64,000 nucleotides of DNA from Buchnera aphidicola (Pterocallis alni) (lineage in GTDB: Bacteria > Pseudomonadota > Gammaproteobacteria > Enterobacterales > Enterobacteriaceae): contig NZ_OZ060377.1 of the NCBI RefSeq assembly GCF_964059075.1, forward strand, positions 124,001 to 188,000. The letters run 5' to 3'. The position numbers were made by a program, and so were the translations under genes. Numbering within the stretch: position 1 is the stretch's first letter; the number at the start of each line of letters is the position of its first letter. This document shows positions 28,718 through 40,057 of this stretch, piece after piece. Under the pieces are notes generated by a model that was not told where the DNA came from, did no database searches, and saw only the letters and a list, made by a program, of their open reading frames with translations.

Positions 28718-31180
28718 TTATGATAATATTTTTAATAAATCTGAAAAAATTCCAGCAGCTGTTACATGATTACCTGCGCCGTATCCTCTAAAAACTAATG
28801 GGATAGGTTGGTAGTATTTACTATATATAATTAACGCATTTTCTCCATTTTTTATATTATATAATGGATTAAGTTTATCTACTGCTTGTAATTTTACTTC
28901 ACATATACCATTTTTTTTAATTCTTCCAATAAATCTTAATACTTTCTTGTTGTGACGTGCTTGTTGTATTTTTTTTAAAAATAATTTATCTAGTTTAGAT
29001 AATTCAGATAAAAATATTTTTGTATTTTCAATTTGTAAGAGTTCTTTTGGTAAAATGGGTATGATTTTAATATCTTTTAATTCTAGTGTATATCCTGCTT
29101 CTCTTGCTAAAATTAATAATTTTCTAGCTACATCTATTCCTGATAAATCATCCTTTGGGTTAGGTTCTGTAAAACCTAATTTTTGAGCCATTTTAGTTGA
29201 TTCAGATATAGAAATACCTTCTTCTAATTTTCCAAATATAAAAGACAATGATCCAGATAGTATTCCTGTAAAACTAATTAACTTATCACCCGAATCAAAT
29301 AAATTTTTTAATGTCTGTATAATTGGTAAACCAGCACTGACATTTGTTTCGTATAAGAATTTTTTATTATTTTGTTTGGCTATTTTTCGAATTTTTTGGT
29401 AGTATAAGAAACTATTTGTATTTGCTTTTTTATTAGGAGTCACAATATTAATTTTATTTTTTAATATTTTACAATATAAATTGGCTATTTGGGTGCTAGC
29501 TGTACAATCTATAATCACTGGATTACATAATAAATGATTTTTAATTCTTTGAATCATTTTGTTTATACAAAATACTTTGTCTGTTTTTTGTAAATTGTTT
29601 TTCCAATTTTTTAAATGAAGACCATTTAAATTGATTATCATATTTTTTGAGTTTGCAATACTACATATTTTATATTTTATATTTTTTTGTGATAACCATT
29701 TTTTTTGTTTTTTGATTTGTTCTATTAAAGTATTACCAACTCCACCACAACCAATAATAAATAATTCAATAATTTTTTTATTAGTAAATAACATGTTATG
29801 TATTTTTTGAATAATATTTTCAATATTTTGATTTTTAGTAATAATTGAAATAGAATTGGTAGATAATTGATCACATATTAATAGTGAGTGTAAATTTATT
29901 TTTTTCACAATAGATAATATTTTTTCTTGAATAATTTTATTTGTTTGAATATGATTTCCAACAATTGATATTATTTTCAGATTTTCTTTAATTTTTACTA
30001 TTTTTAATATATGATCACATAATTCTTTATGAATAGCATTGTGTATGATTTTTGTAATATTTTCAGAGTACTTATTTAATATATAAAAACTGACTGTGTT
30101 TTGTAAATTATTAAATGTGTTTAGTAATATATCAATATCTTTTTTAAATAATTTTTTTAATATTTTATTGATAATATATTTTCTTTCATGTAATAAAAAT
30201 ATTTTTATTTGAATCATATAAATATTATTCAGATGTGTAATGCCTTGAATGCTTGTATCATTAAAATTATTTGTATACTGATCATATTGAACAATAGATG
30301 TTCCTATATTATTAGGAAAATATGTATTTTTAATAACACATCGTATGTTTTCTTGTGATAAAGGAATAATAGTTTTAGGATGTAAAACTTTTGCTCCTAA
30401 ATATGATAATTCAAGTGCATTTTTATAAGATATAGATTTTAATAATTTAGCTTGTGGTACTATTTTAGGGTCGGCAGTATATATTCCATCTACATCAGTC
30501 CAAATTTCACATATTGAAGAATTTAAACAAACCGCTAATATTGCTGCTGAATAATCGGATCCATTCCGACCTAATGTAACTAATTCTTGATTTTGATTTC
30601 CAGCAATAAAACCAGGCATTAATATAATATAGTTTTTAGGTATGTTAATATTTTTAATTTTCAATTTTGATGCTAAAATTTGCACTGTTGCGTTTAAATA
30701 ATTTCCTATTGCTAATATATTTTTTACTGGATCAATAACAGATACAAAAAATTTTCTTGATAATAATATATTTTGCATAATATGAATAGATATTATTTCT
30801 CCTTTTGAAATAATTTGTGCATAAATATTATCTAATTTTTTTGTATGATATGATTGATTTTCATTAATCATACTTTTTATATTTTGTATCTCGTCATTTA
30901 TTTTATTAATTAATTTTTTATATGGAAAATTTTTTTCATGATTTTTTATATCAAGTATTAATGTATAAAAGAAATTTTCTAAGTATTGCAATAAATATTT
31001 TGAATTGTTATTTAACGTAATATTATGAGCAATTTTTTCTAAAAAATTAGTTACTTTAGCTGGTGCTGAAAGCACAACAGAAACCTGTTCATTTTTCGAT
31101 TTATTTTGAATGATATTACATACTTCTATAAATTTTTCTGCATTTGCTAATGATGTTCCACCAAATTTTAATGTTCTCAT
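28718..31180 (-). CDS. thrA: Bifunctional aspartokinase I/homoserine dehydrogenase I
   Basis: ThrA performs the first and third steps from aspartate toward threonine. Its 820 residues match E. coli ThrA. The aspartokinase domain starts [13 protein letters not shown] and includes [14 protein letters not shown] and the [14 protein letters not shown] segment. The central ACT-like regulatory region (about 300-455) is lysine/asparagine-rich and diverged. The homoserine dehydrogenase domain begins with the NAD(P) fold [15 protein letters not shown] near 465 and includes [29 protein letters not shown] and the catalytic GYTLELKDI region. No thrL-like leader peptide or attenuator is recognisable in the upstream gap, so feedback rather than attenuation may be the remaining control, if any. 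Confidence 0.98.
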   Translation of the reverse strand: MRTLKFGGTSLANAEKFIEVCNIIQNKSKNEQVSVVLSAPAKVTNFLEKIAHNITLNNNSKYLLQYLENFFYTLILDIKNHEKNFPYKKLINKINDEIQNIKSMINENQSYHTKKLDNIYAQIISKGEIISIHIMQNILLSRKFFVSVIDPVKNILAIGNYLNATVQILASKLKIKNINIPKNYIILMPGFIAGNQNQELVTLGRNGSDYSAAILAVCLNSSICEIWTDVDGIYTADPKIVPQAKLLKSISYKNALELSYLGAKVLHPKTIIPLSQENIRCVIKNTYFPNNIGTSIVQYDQYTNNFNDTSIQGITHLNNIYMIQIKIFLLHERKYIINKILKKLFKKDIDILLNTFNNLQNTVSFYILNKYSENITKIIHNAIHKELCDHILKIVKIKENLKIISIVGNHIQTNKIIQEKILSIVKKINLHSLLICDQLSTNSISIITKNQNIENIIQKIHNMLFTNKKIIELFIIGCGGVGNTLIEQIKKQKKWLSQKNIKYKICSIANSKNMIINLNGLHLKNWKNNLQKTDKVFCINKMIQRIKNHLLCNPVIIDCTASTQIANLYCKILKNKINIVTPNKKANTNSFLYYQKIRKIAKQNNKKFLYETNVSAGLPIIQTLKNLFDSGDKLISFTGILSGSLSFIFGKLEEGISISESTKMAQKLGFTEPNPKDDLSGIDVARKLLILAREAGYTLELKDIKIIPILPKELLQIENTKIFLSELSKLDKLFLKKIQQARHNKKVLRFIGRIKKNGICEVKLQAVDKLNPLYNIKNGENALIIYSKYYQPIPLVFRGYGAGNHVTAAGIFSDLLKILS

Positions 31181-31443
31181 TGATATGATATATCCCTAAT
31201 CATTAATAACAATGTAAGTATTTTATATAATTATATTTTAATATATATATAAATTTTGAATATATTTTATATAGTATTTTATATTATTCATGGTATAAGT
31301 TTATATTGTATTGATTACAATTTATATATTATAAAATAATAATTTATTATATATTGATTGATATGATTGGTATATATTTTAAAAATTTGTATATATTATA
31401 ATTATACATTAACATTTTTTAATACTATTATCATAAGGTTGAC
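31181..31443. other. Divergent promoter region between thrA and truA
   Basis: These 263 bases separate two divergently transcribed genes and must hold both promoters. The sequence is almost all A/T, with many TATAAT-like strings, so no individual promoter can be assigned by eye. I see no thr leader peptide (a short Thr/Ile-codon-rich frame with ribosome-binding site) and no attenuator hairpin. Confidence 0.45.
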
Positions 31444-32235
31444 ATGAATACGAAGCACAATATGATAAAATTTGCTTTAGGTATAGAATATGACGGTAGT
31501 AATTATCATGGTTGGCAAATTCAAAAGGGTAATATTTCTAGCATTCAAAAAGAGGTAGAAAAAGCCATTTCTATTGTTGCAAATCATAAAATTACAATTA
31601 TATGCGCTGGTAGAACTGATTCTAAGGTACACAGTATTGGTCAAGTGGTGCATTTTAGTACTATATCTATTCGTAAAAAGATATCTTGGATTTTAGGAAT
31701 TAATAATTATTTACCTAATAATATTTCTGTACAGTGGATTAAACAAGTATCGGAAAAGTTTCATGCCAGATATAGTGCATTATCCAGATGTTATAGATAT
31801 ATTATTTATAATAATTCTTTTAGATCTGCGTTGTATTTTAATCAATTAAATCAAATACATAATGCGCTAAATATAAAAAATATGTTACAAGCGGCTAAAT
31901 TAATTGTGGGAGAGTATGATTTTAGTTCTTTTCGTTCTAAAAGTTGTCAGTCTTCTACACCATATAGAAAAATTATATATGTAAATATTTCTTATATTAG
32001 TAAATTTATTTTTATTGATATTCAAGCTAATTCATTTCTACAATGTATGGTAAGAAATATAGTTGGATGTTTGATTGAAATTGGTAAGATGAAAAGAAGA
32101 CCAGAATGGATTTTATATGTTTTAAAAAAAAAAAATCGTCATTTTTGTGCCCCTACAGCTTCCCCAAGTGGTTTATATTTACTATCTGTATATTATCCAA
32201 ATTATTTTCGTATTCCTTATTATACAGTTTATTAA
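31444..32235 (+). CDS. truA: tRNA pseudouridine(38-40) synthase
   Basis: TruA makes pseudouridine at positions 38-40 of the tRNA anticodon arm. The 263-residue product (E. coli 270) shows GIEYDGSNYHGWQIQ near the start, the catalytic aspartate in CAGRTDSKVHSIGQVVHF, FHARYSALSRCYRYII, DFSSFRSKSCQS and FLQCMVRNIVGCLIEIG. The family reads AGRTDAGVHA; the residues after the Asp differ here (S-K for A-G) but the catalytic Asp is kept. AAGG precedes the ATG at a spacing of 4. secA follows after 56 bases on the same strand. Confidence 0.97.
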   Translation: MNTKHNMIKFALGIEYDGSNYHGWQIQKGNISSIQKEVEKAISIVANHKITIICAGRTDSKVHSIGQVVHFSTISIRKKISWILGINNYLPNNISVQWIKQVSEKFHARYSALSRCYRYIIYNNSFRSALYFNQLNQIHNALNIKNMLQAAKLIVGEYDFSSFRSKSCQSSTPYRKIIYVNISYISKFIFIDIQANSFLQCMVRNIVGCLIEIGKMKRRPEWILYVLKKKNRHFCAPTASPSGLYLLSVYYPNYFRIPYYTVY

Positions 32236-32291
32236 ATGTATATATAATTTATAAAATATATTGTATATTTTAATAACATGAGAATGATTTT

Positions 32292-34781
32292 ATGTTTTTA
32301 AAAATTGTTAAAAGATTATTTGGTAATCGTAATGATCGTATTTTAAATAGTATACAACATATAGTTAATGCGATTAATGATCTGGAATATACTTTTAGTA
32401 AATTAAGTGATACACAATTAAAAAAAAAAACAAAAGAATTAAAATATTTATTACTATCTAAAAAGAAATCATTAAATGATATTTTACCGGAGTCTTTTGC
32501 AGTTATTAGAGAAGCTAGTAAAAGAGTTTTTTCTATGAGACATTTTGATGTGCAATTATTAGGTGGTATTATTTTACATTATAATTGCATTGCTGAAATG
32601 AAAACTGGAGAAGGGAAAACTTTAACCGCTACTTTACCGGCTTATTTGCACGCTTTACAAGGGAATGGTGTGCATATAGTTACTATGAATAATTATTTAG
32701 CCAAAAGAGATGCTAAAAAAAATAAAATATTGTTTAATTTTCTAGATATGAGCGTTGGTCTAAATACTTCTATAAATTCTATACAAGAGAAAAAAAAAGC
32801 ATATTTGGCAGATATTACTTATGGAACAAGTAATGAATTTTGTTTTGATTATTTAAGAGATAATATGGTTTCTCATGCTAATCAACGTGTACAAAGAGGA
32901 TTAAATTATGTTTTAATTGATGAAATTGATTCTATTTTAATTGACGAAGCCCGTACTCCTTTAATTATTTCTGGATCTACTCAAGATAAGTTAAAAATTT
33001 ATAAAATTATTAATAAAATTATTGACTATTTAATACAAGAAAAAAAAAAAAGTACATTGGATATGTCTGGTGATTTTGTAATTAATAAAAAATATAAACA
33101 AGTTTTTTTAACTGAAATAGGTTTTTTAAAAATTGAAAAATTATTTTTAAAATATAATTTATTAAAAAATAATCAAGAATTATATCATATTAATCATATT
33201 ATTTGCATAAATTATGTTCTTTCTGCATTAAGAGCTCGTTTTTTTTTTATTAAGGATGTGCATTATATTATTAAAGATAAAAAAGTAGTTATAATAGATG
33301 AAAATACTGGTCGTATAACAGAAGATAGACGTTGGTCTGATGGGTTACATCAATTTATAGAATTGAAAGAAAATTTAGTAGTATTAGGTGAAAATCAAGT
33401 ATTAGCATCTATAACATTGCAAAATTATTTTAAATTATATCAAACAATGTCTGGTATGACTGGAACAGCTATGACTGAGGCATTTGAATTTCGTGTCATC
33501 TATAATTTAGATACTGTGGTTATACCTACTAATCATCTTATGATACGTAAAGATATGCCTGATTTGTTATTTTTAACTATGGAACAAAAATATAGATCTA
33601 TTGTGAAAGAAATTCAATTACGTCATATTAATCGTCAGCCAATTTTAGTAGGAACTTCTTCAATTGAAAAATCTGAAATTATTTCAAATTATTTGAGTTC
33701 TTTAAATATTAAACATAATGTTTTAAATGCACATTTTTATATACAAGAAGCTAGTATTATAGCACATGCAGGAGCATTAGATGCTATTACTATTGCAACG
33801 AATATGGCTGGTCGTGGTACAGATATTGTATTAGGAGGGGTATTAAAAAATATAAATGATTTTTTTTCTTTTCAAGATTACCAAAATAGTAAGATTCAGT
33901 GGCAAAAAAATCGTGAGCATGTTATGCAATTAGGAGGGTTACATGTTATAGGTACAGAAAGAAATGAATCTAGACGTATTGATAATCAATTAATTGGTCG
34001 TGCGGGTAGACAAGGAGATCCAGGTTCTTCAAGATTTTATTTATCTATGGAAGATTCATTAATATGTCTTTTTATACCTAGATCTATTAGACAGACGATT
34101 GTAAAATTTCTTGTAAATTCTAAAAAATATATAGAAAATAGCTGGATTAATAAATCTGTTTCTAATGCTCAAAAAAAAATAGAAAATTATAATTTTGCAA
34201 TGCGTAAACAATTGTTAGATTATGATAATATTTTAAATAATCAAAGAAACATAATATACCATATAAGAAATATTATATTAGATCAAAAAAATATTAAAAA
34301 TATTATTATAAATTATATAAAGGATATAATAATAAATGTAATTTATGTATCCGATTTAAAATATAATAATTCAATAGAAGAACATTTGAATAATATAAAA
34401 AATATTTTAATGAATGATTTTAACATGCATATTTGTACGAAAACAATATTGCAAAATAATTTAATCATTTCTACTAAGCAAATTTTTCGAAAAATTTATA
34501 ACGTTATTAAGTTAAAATACATTCAAAAAGAACAGCAATATGGTTATAAAATTATAAATAAAATAAATAAAGATATTTTTATTTATAATTTAGATGTATT
34601 ATGGAGAGAACATTTATCATCTATAGAGTATTTACGAAAAGGAATACATTTAAGAGCATATGCTAATAAAGAACCAAAACAAGAATATCAAAGGGAATCG
34701 TTTAATATTTTTTGTGATATGATAGATATATTAAAATATGAAATAGTTGTTAATATTATGCAAAAAGTTTTATTTGTTTAA
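32292..34781 (+). CDS. secA: Preprotein translocase ATPase SecA, lacking the C-terminal zinc tail
   Basis: SecA is the ATP-driven motor pushing unfolded preproteins through SecYEG. The 829-residue product has the DEAD-motor NBD1 with Walker A AEMKTGEGKTLTATL near residue 102, the DEID/IDEARTPLIIS segment, the preprotein cross-linking domain, GMTGTA, NBD2 with TNMAGRGTDIVLGG and IGRAGRQGDPGSS, and the helical scaffold ending around LWREHLSSIEYLR. E. coli SecA has 901 residues. The missing part is the C-terminal linker and the cysteine-containing SEC-C zinc finger that binds SecB and phospholipid. In E. coli mutT, yacG, zapD and coaE lie between secA and guaC; here only 99 bases separate them. 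Confidence 0.98.
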   Translation: MFLKIVKRLFGNRNDRILNSIQHIVNAINDLEYTFSKLSDTQLKKKTKELKYLLLSKKKSLNDILPESFAVIREASKRVFSMRHFDVQLLGGIILHYNCIAEMKTGEGKTLTATLPAYLHALQGNGVHIVTMNNYLAKRDAKKNKILFNFLDMSVGLNTSINSIQEKKKAYLADITYGTSNEFCFDYLRDNMVSHANQRVQRGLNYVLIDEIDSILIDEARTPLIISGSTQDKLKIYKIINKIIDYLIQEKKKSTLDMSGDFVINKKYKQVFLTEIGFLKIEKLFLKYNLLKNNQELYHINHIICINYVLSALRARFFFIKDVHYIIKDKKVVIIDENTGRITEDRRWSDGLHQFIELKENLVVLGENQVLASITLQNYFKLYQTMSGMTGTAMTEAFEFRVIYNLDTVVIPTNHLMIRKDMPDLLFLTMEQKYRSIVKEIQLRHINRQPILVGTSSIEKSEIISNYLSSLNIKHNVLNAHFYIQEASIIAHAGALDAITIATNMAGRGTDIVLGGVLKNINDFFSFQDYQNSKIQWQKNREHVMQLGGLHVIGTERNESRRIDNQLIGRAGRQGDPGSSRFYLSMEDSLICLFIPRSIRQTIVKFLVNSKKYIENSWINKSVSNAQKKIENYNFAMRKQLLDYDNILNNQRNIIYHIRNIILDQKNIKNIIINYIKDIIINVIYVSDLKYNNSIEEHLNNIKNILMNDFNMHICTKTILQNNLIISTKQIFRKIYNVIKLKYIQKEQQYGYKIINKINKDIFIYNLDVLWREHLSSIEYLRKGIHLRAYANKEPKQEYQRESFNIFCDMIDILKYEIVVNIMQKVLFV

Positions 34782-34880
34782 TGTGAAATTTATTCAGTTG
34801 AAAATATATTTTGTATTTATTTTATATATTAATTTTGGAAATGATTTATAATAGAAACATTGTATATGTGGAATAAAATG

Positions 34881-35927
34881 ATGCGTATTGAAGAAAATAT
34901 TAAATTAGGTTTTAAAGATGTTTTAATTAAACCTAAGAGATCTATATTAAAGAGTCGTGCAGAAGTAGAATTAGTACGAAATTTTAATTTTAGATATTCT
35001 CGTTTGTCTTGGTCTGGTATCCCTATTATGGCTTCTAATATGGATACTGTAGGTACTTTTAGTACAGCTATAGTATTATCTAAATTACGTTTGTTAACTG
35101 CAATACATAAATATTATAGTATTCAAGAATGGGAAAAGTTTATTAGCATTTTATCTTCAGATGTGTTAAATTATATTATAGTAACAACAGGAATTTCTGA
35201 TTTAGATTATTTTAAATTAAAAAAAATTTTTTTGTTATCCCCATTATTAAAATATATTTGTATTGATGTAGCTAATGGTTATTCTAAAAATTTAATTATA
35301 TTTTTAAAACGTATACGTGATACCTTTCCTGATAAAATTATTTGTGCAGGAAATGTAGTAACTGGAGATATGGTAGAAGAATTAATGATTGCTGGAGCAG
35401 ATATTGTGAAAGTAGGTATCGGTCCTGGTTCTGTATGTACCACTAGAATTAAAACTGGTGTTGGATATCCACAATTATCTGCTATTATTGAATGTGCAGA
35501 TGTTGCACATAGTTTAAATGGTAAAATTATTAGTGACGGAGGTTGTATTAATTCAGGTGATATAGCTAAAGCTTTTGGAGCTGGTGCTGATTTTGTTATG
35601 TTAGGTGGTATGTTAGCAGGACATAATGAATGTGAAGGTACGATTATAAAAGAAAAAAATAAAAAATTTGTGGTATTTTATGGTATGAGTTCCAAGTATG
35701 CTATGGATTTACATATAGGTGGATTGGCAGATTATAAATCTGAAGAAGGGAAATTGGTTAAATTATTATTAAAAGGTTCAGTTAAGAATACTATTTTAGA
35801 TATATTAGGTGGTTTGCGTTCTGCTTGTACATATGTAGGGGCAAAAAATATTCATCAATTAACAAAAAATACTACATTTATTAAAGTATTAGAACAAGAA
35901 AACAAAATTTTTAATCACATTAACTAA
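34881..35927 (+). CDS. guaC: GMP reductase
   Basis: GuaC converts GMP to IMP with NADPH, linking guanine and adenine nucleotide pools. The product of about 348 residues (E. coli 347) begins [20 protein letters not shown], aligning residue for residue with the E. coli start. That is why I chose this ATG over a TTG 21 bases upstream. It has the IMPDH/GMPR barrel motifs [44 protein letters not shown] with the catalytic Cys, [20 protein letters not shown] and the YKSEEGKLV loop. It sits between secA and the pyruvate dehydrogenase genes, all on the plus strand. Confidence 0.97.
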   Translation: MRIEENIKLGFKDVLIKPKRSILKSRAEVELVRNFNFRYSRLSWSGIPIMASNMDTVGTFSTAIVLSKLRLLTAIHKYYSIQEWEKFISILSSDVLNYIIVTTGISDLDYFKLKKIFLLSPLLKYICIDVANGYSKNLIIFLKRIRDTFPDKIICAGNVVTGDMVEELMIAGADIVKVGIGPGSVCTTRIKTGVGYPQLSAIIECADVAHSLNGKIISDGGCINSGDIAKAFGAGADFVMLGGMLAGHNECEGTIIKEKNKKFVVFYGMSSKYAMDLHIGGLADYKSEEGKLVKLLLKGSVKNTILDILGGLRSACTYVGAKNIHQLTKNTTFIKVLEQENKIFNHIN

Positions 35928-36031
35928 ACATTATCAATGTATTTTATAATTTTATTATAATATTATTTTTTATGAATATTATTGATTTAAAATAAATATT
36001 AATAGTATAATAAAAAAATTATATACATTTA

Positions 36032-38719
36032 ATGTCATTTTTAGGGAATTCATGCGTGCGAGATTATTGCAATAAAGATATTGATTCCATTGAAACATTA
36101 GAATGGATAGAATCTATTGAATCTGTAATTAAAAGAGAAGGAACACATCGTGCTAAATTTATTATCTCTAAAGTTATAGAAAAAATGGCAGATCATGGCA
36201 TACATTATAAAAATAAATCATTAAATACAGATTATATTAATACTATTTCTGTAAAAAATGAGTTAAAATATCCTGGTAATTTAAAAATAGAGAAAAGAAT
36301 TTGTGCAGCGGTACGTTGGAATGCAATAATTATGGTATTGAGAGCTTATAAAAAGAAATTAGATTTAGGTGGGCATTTATCTTCTTTTCAATCTGCTGCT
36401 ACTATATACGAAGTTTGTTTTAATCATTTTTTTAGAGCTTCAAATAAATTATTACATGGTGATTTTATTTATTTTCAAGGACATATTTCTCCAGGAATTT
36501 ATTCTAGAGCTTTTTTAGAAGGCAGATTAAGTGAAAAAGAATTAAATAATTTTAGACAAGAAGTTTCTGGGAAGGGTTTACCTTCTTATCCTCATCCTAG
36601 GTTGATGCCTAATTTTTGGCAATTTCCTACTGTTTCGATGGGTTTAAGTCCTATTAATGCTATTTATCAAGCAAAATTTTTAAAATATCTTGAAAATAGA
36701 TCTTTAAAAAAGACAAATGCAATTAAAATTTATGCATTTTTAGGAGATGGTGAAATGGATGAACCAGAATCTAAAGGTGCTATTACTATTGCTTCTCGAG
36801 ATCAGTTAAATAATTTAATTTATGTGATTAATTGTAATTTACAAAGATTAGATGGTCCAGTGATTGGTAATGGGAAAATTATTAACGAATTAGAAAGTTT
36901 TTTTTATGGTGCTGGTTGGAAAGTAATTAAAGTTATTTGGGGGGATAGGTGGGATGTTTTATTAAAAAAAGATAAAAGTGGTAAATTAATTCAATTGATG
37001 AATGAAACTGTAGATGGAGATTATCAAAATTTTAAATCAAAAGATGGAGCATATGTTAGAAAACATTTTTTTGGAAAATATTCAGAAACCAAAAAATTGG
37101 TTGAAGATATGTCTGATGAAGAAATATGGTTATTAAATAGAGGAGGCCACGATCCGAAAAAAATATTTTCTGCTTTTAAAAAAGCACAATCATCAAAAAA
37201 TAAACCTGTTGTTATTTTATTTCATACTATTAAAGGTTATGGTTTAGGTGATCTGGCTGAAGGGAAAAATATTGCTCATCAAGTAAAAAATATGAGCATT
37301 AAACATTTAAAATATTTTTGTCATCGTTTTCATTTACCTATTAAAGATCAAGATATTCCTGCATTACCGTATATTACTTTTGCAAAAGATTCTGTTGAAT
37401 ATCAGTATTTACATAAGAAAAGAACAGATTTAGGTGGTTATATTCCTCATCGTTTATCTAAATTTACAGAAATTTTAACATTACCTAAATTAGAAGATTT
37501 TCAATCTATTTTAATCAAACAAAAGAAAAACAGTTCTACTACAATGATTTTTGTTCGGATATTAAATATATTATTGAATTTCCCCGGTATCAAAAATAGA
37601 ATTGTACCTATTATCGCAGATGAAGCACGTACATTTGGCATAGAAGGTTTATTTAGAAAAATTGGTATTTATAATTCCAATGGGCAAAAATATGTTCCCC
37701 AAGATAAAAATCAATTTTTATATTATAAAGAACATAAGAGTGGTCAAATATTACAAGAAGGTATTAGCGAATTAGGTGCTGTTTCATCATGGTTGTCTGC
37801 TGGAACTTCTTATAGTAATTTGAATTATCCTATGATTCCATTTTATATTTATTATTCTATGTTTGGTTTTCAAAGAATAGGTGATTTATGCTGGGCTGCT
37901 GGTGATCAACAAGCGCGTGGTTTTTTAATTGGAGCAACTTCGGGAAGAACAACATTAAACGGGGAAGGTTTACAGCACGAAGATGGACATAGTCATATTC
38001 ATTTTCTTACTGTTCCAAATTGTATTTCTTATGATCCAGCCTATTCTTATGAATTAATAGTAATTATACAACATGGGTTAGATAGAATGTATGGTATACA
38101 TCAAGATAATGTATATTATTATATTACTACTATGAATGAAAGTTATTATGTTCCTGATTTTAATATTGATTTTAAAGAAGGTATTATTAAAGGAATTTAT
38201 AAATTAAATAGTTTAGATGGAACAGTAGGTAAAGTACAATTAATGGGTTCTGGATCTATTTTATGTAGTGTAAATGAAGCAGCAAAAATATTGTGTGATG
38301 ATTATTCGATTAGTTCAGATATTTATAGTGTTACATCATTTACTGAATTAGCAAGAAATGGGCAAGATTGTGATCGTTGGAATATGTTGCATCCAACAGA
38401 AAAACCAAAAATACCTTATATCGCTCAAGTTATGAATAAAGCTCCTGCTGTAGCAGCAACAGATTATATGAAATTATTTGCTGATCAAGTTAGAAATTAC
38501 ATACCTGCTATAACTTATAGAGTATTAGGTACTGATGGTTTTGGTCGTTCAGATAGTAGAAAAAATTTAAGAAGTTATTTTGAAGTTGATGCATATTATA
38601 TTGTTATTGCTGCTTTAACTGAATTATCTAAGTGTTGTATAATAGATAAACAAGTAGTATATGATGCAATATTGAAATTTAATATTAATATTAAAAAAGT
38701 AAATCCACGTTTAGTTTAA
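36032..38719 (+). CDS. aceE: Pyruvate dehydrogenase E1 component
   Basis: AceE is the thiamine-diphosphate-dependent homodimeric E1 of the pyruvate dehydrogenase complex, decarboxylating pyruvate and acetylating the lipoyl group of AceF. The 895-residue product (E. coli 887) is very well conserved: YINTISV, ELKYPGNLKIEKRI, YFQGHISPGIYSRAFLEGRL, the ThDP-Mg motif GDGEMDEPESKG ending in NCNLQRLDGPV, DEARTFGIEGLFR, QGILQEGISELGA-type region, AAGDQQARGFLIG, and NGEGLQHEDGHSH. The end KFNINIKKVNPRLV matches the family C-terminus. aceF follows after 16 bases. The 104-base upstream gap is AT-rich; no pdhR lies upstream. Confidence 0.98.
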   Translation: MSFLGNSCVRDYCNKDIDSIETLEWIESIESVIKREGTHRAKFIISKVIEKMADHGIHYKNKSLNTDYINTISVKNELKYPGNLKIEKRICAAVRWNAIIMVLRAYKKKLDLGGHLSSFQSAATIYEVCFNHFFRASNKLLHGDFIYFQGHISPGIYSRAFLEGRLSEKELNNFRQEVSGKGLPSYPHPRLMPNFWQFPTVSMGLSPINAIYQAKFLKYLENRSLKKTNAIKIYAFLGDGEMDEPESKGAITIASRDQLNNLIYVINCNLQRLDGPVIGNGKIINELESFFYGAGWKVIKVIWGDRWDVLLKKDKSGKLIQLMNETVDGDYQNFKSKDGAYVRKHFFGKYSETKKLVEDMSDEEIWLLNRGGHDPKKIFSAFKKAQSSKNKPVVILFHTIKGYGLGDLAEGKNIAHQVKNMSIKHLKYFCHRFHLPIKDQDIPALPYITFAKDSVEYQYLHKKRTDLGGYIPHRLSKFTEILTLPKLEDFQSILIKQKKNSSTTMIFVRILNILLNFPGIKNRIVPIIADEARTFGIEGLFRKIGIYNSNGQKYVPQDKNQFLYYKEHKSGQILQEGISELGAVSSWLSAGTSYSNLNYPMIPFYIYYSMFGFQRIGDLCWAAGDQQARGFLIGATSGRTTLNGEGLQHEDGHSHIHFLTVPNCISYDPAYSYELIVIIQHGLDRMYGIHQDNVYYYITTMNESYYVPDFNIDFKEGIIKGIYKLNSLDGTVGKVQLMGSGSILCSVNEAAKILCDDYSISSDIYSVTSFTELARNGQDCDRWNMLHPTEKPKIPYIAQVMNKAPAVAATDYMKLFADQVRNYIPAITYRVLGTDGFGRSDSRKNLRSYFEVDAYYIVIAALTELSKCCIIDKQVVYDAILKFNINIKKVNPRLV

Positions 38720-38720
38720 T

Positions 38721-38725
38721 GGAGG
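38721..38725 (+). promoter_or_regulatory. Strong Shine-Dalgarno site for the TTG start of aceF
   Basis: GGAGG lies 10 bases upstream of the TTG that opens aceF, directly after the aceE stop. It fixes the start at the residue that aligns with E. coli AceF Met1. Confidence 0.8.
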
Positions 38726-38735
38726 GTTAAGTCAT

Positions 38736-39941
38736 TTGGATATAGAAATTAGGGTTCCAGATATTGGGCTTGATGAAGTAGAAGTAGTAGAAATTTTGGT
38801 ACATGTAAATGATTACGTGGAAAAAGATAGTACTTTAATTATTGTGGAAGGTGAAAAAACTTCCATGGAAATTCCATCTCCCAATAGTGGTGTAATTAAA
38901 GAGATTAAAATACACGTTTCAGATTTTGTAAAAACAAATTCTATTATTATGATCATAGATAGCAAAAATAATATTAATACAAACAGTGTACCAATAAAAC
39001 AAAAAAAAACAGAGTTACAAAGTGTGAATGATACTATGTTAGATACTATTCATGCTTCACCATTAGTAAGAAGATTATCTAGAATATTGGGTATTAATTT
39101 ACATAATATAACTGGTTCAGGTAAAAAAAATAGAATTGTTAAACAAGACCTTGATTTATATACACAACAAAATAATAAGAAAAAAAAAGAAATAATAGAA
39201 GATAAAAAAAATGATATTACTAATGAATACAAGGATATTTTTGGATCATGTGAGGTAATTAAATTAAATAAAGTTAAAATTATGACTGGTAATGTGTTAT
39301 GTAAAAATTGGTCTACTATTCCGCATGTTACACAATTTGATGAAGTAGATATAACAGATTTAGAACAATTTCGTCAAAAATATAATAAAAATTGTGTAAT
39401 TTCACAAGAAAGTAAATTAACTATCTTGTCATTTATCATAAAAGTAGTTTGTAATAGTTTAAAAAAATTTCCATATTTTAATAGTGCAATTTCTACAGAC
39501 CAAAAGGAAATATTGTTAAAAAAATATATTAATATTGGTTTTGCAGTAGATACTACATATGGTTTAATTGTACCTGTTATTAAAAATATACCAAAAAAAA
39601 GTTTGTCAGAAATTTCTATTGAAATATTTGAAAAATCGAAACAGGCAAGAGAAAAAAAATTATCTCTTTCAGATGTACAAGGTGGTTGTTTCACTATTTC
39701 TAATTTAGGTGGGATTGGCGGAACTTATTTTACCCCTATTATTAATGCTTCTGAAGCGGCTATTTTAGGAGTTTCAAAATCTTTTTATAAACCTGTATGG
39801 AATGGGGAAAAATTTATTCCAAGATTAATTTTACCTATATCGTTATCTTATGATCATCGAATTATTGATGGGGCTGATGGTGCTAGATTTATTTCTTTAA
39901 TTAATACCATGCTTAGTGATATTAAAATGTTATTAATATAA
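38736..39941 (+). CDS. aceF: Pyruvate dehydrogenase E2, dihydrolipoamide acetyltransferase with one lipoyl domain
   Basis: AceF forms the core of the pyruvate dehydrogenase complex and passes the acetyl group to CoA. The 401-residue chain has a single N-terminal lipoyl domain (about 1-80) with the lipoyl-lysine motif VEGEKTSMEIPSP. Next is a peripheral subunit-binding domain near 108-145 (ASPLVRRLSRILGINLHNI), a lysine-rich linker, and the catalytic domain ending SLSYDHRIIDGADGARF with the catalytic His. E. coli AceF has three lipoyl domains and 630 residues, so this is the compact form. The start is TTG with a strong ribosome-binding site. It lies between aceE and lpd. Confidence 0.97.
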   Translation: MDIEIRVPDIGLDEVEVVEILVHVNDYVEKDSTLIIVEGEKTSMEIPSPNSGVIKEIKIHVSDFVKTNSIIMIIDSKNNINTNSVPIKQKKTELQSVNDTMLDTIHASPLVRRLSRILGINLHNITGSGKKNRIVKQDLDLYTQQNNKKKKEIIEDKKNDITNEYKDIFGSCEVIKLNKVKIMTGNVLCKNWSTIPHVTQFDEVDITDLEQFRQKYNKNCVISQESKLTILSFIIKVVCNSLKKFPYFNSAISTDQKEILLKKYINIGFAVDTTYGLIVPVIKNIPKKSLSEISIEIFEKSKQAREKKLSLSDVQGGCFTISNLGGIGGTYFTPIINASEAAILGVSKSFYKPVWNGEKFIPRLILPISLSYDHRIIDGADGARFISLINTMLSDIKMLLI

Positions 39942-40057
39942 AATTATTTACAGAATTATATTTTTATTATGTATGATAATATATATTAATATTCTGATTT
40001 ATTATTTATTAGTTATGAAATATATGTATTTTAAAAAAAATTTATTAAGGTCTAAAT

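Noticed and set aside
31181-31443. Possible thr attenuator or other individual promoters in intergenic regions
   Set aside because: TATAAT-like strings are everywhere in this composition and no leader peptide or terminator hairpin is visible, so individual promoters cannot be assigned by eye.
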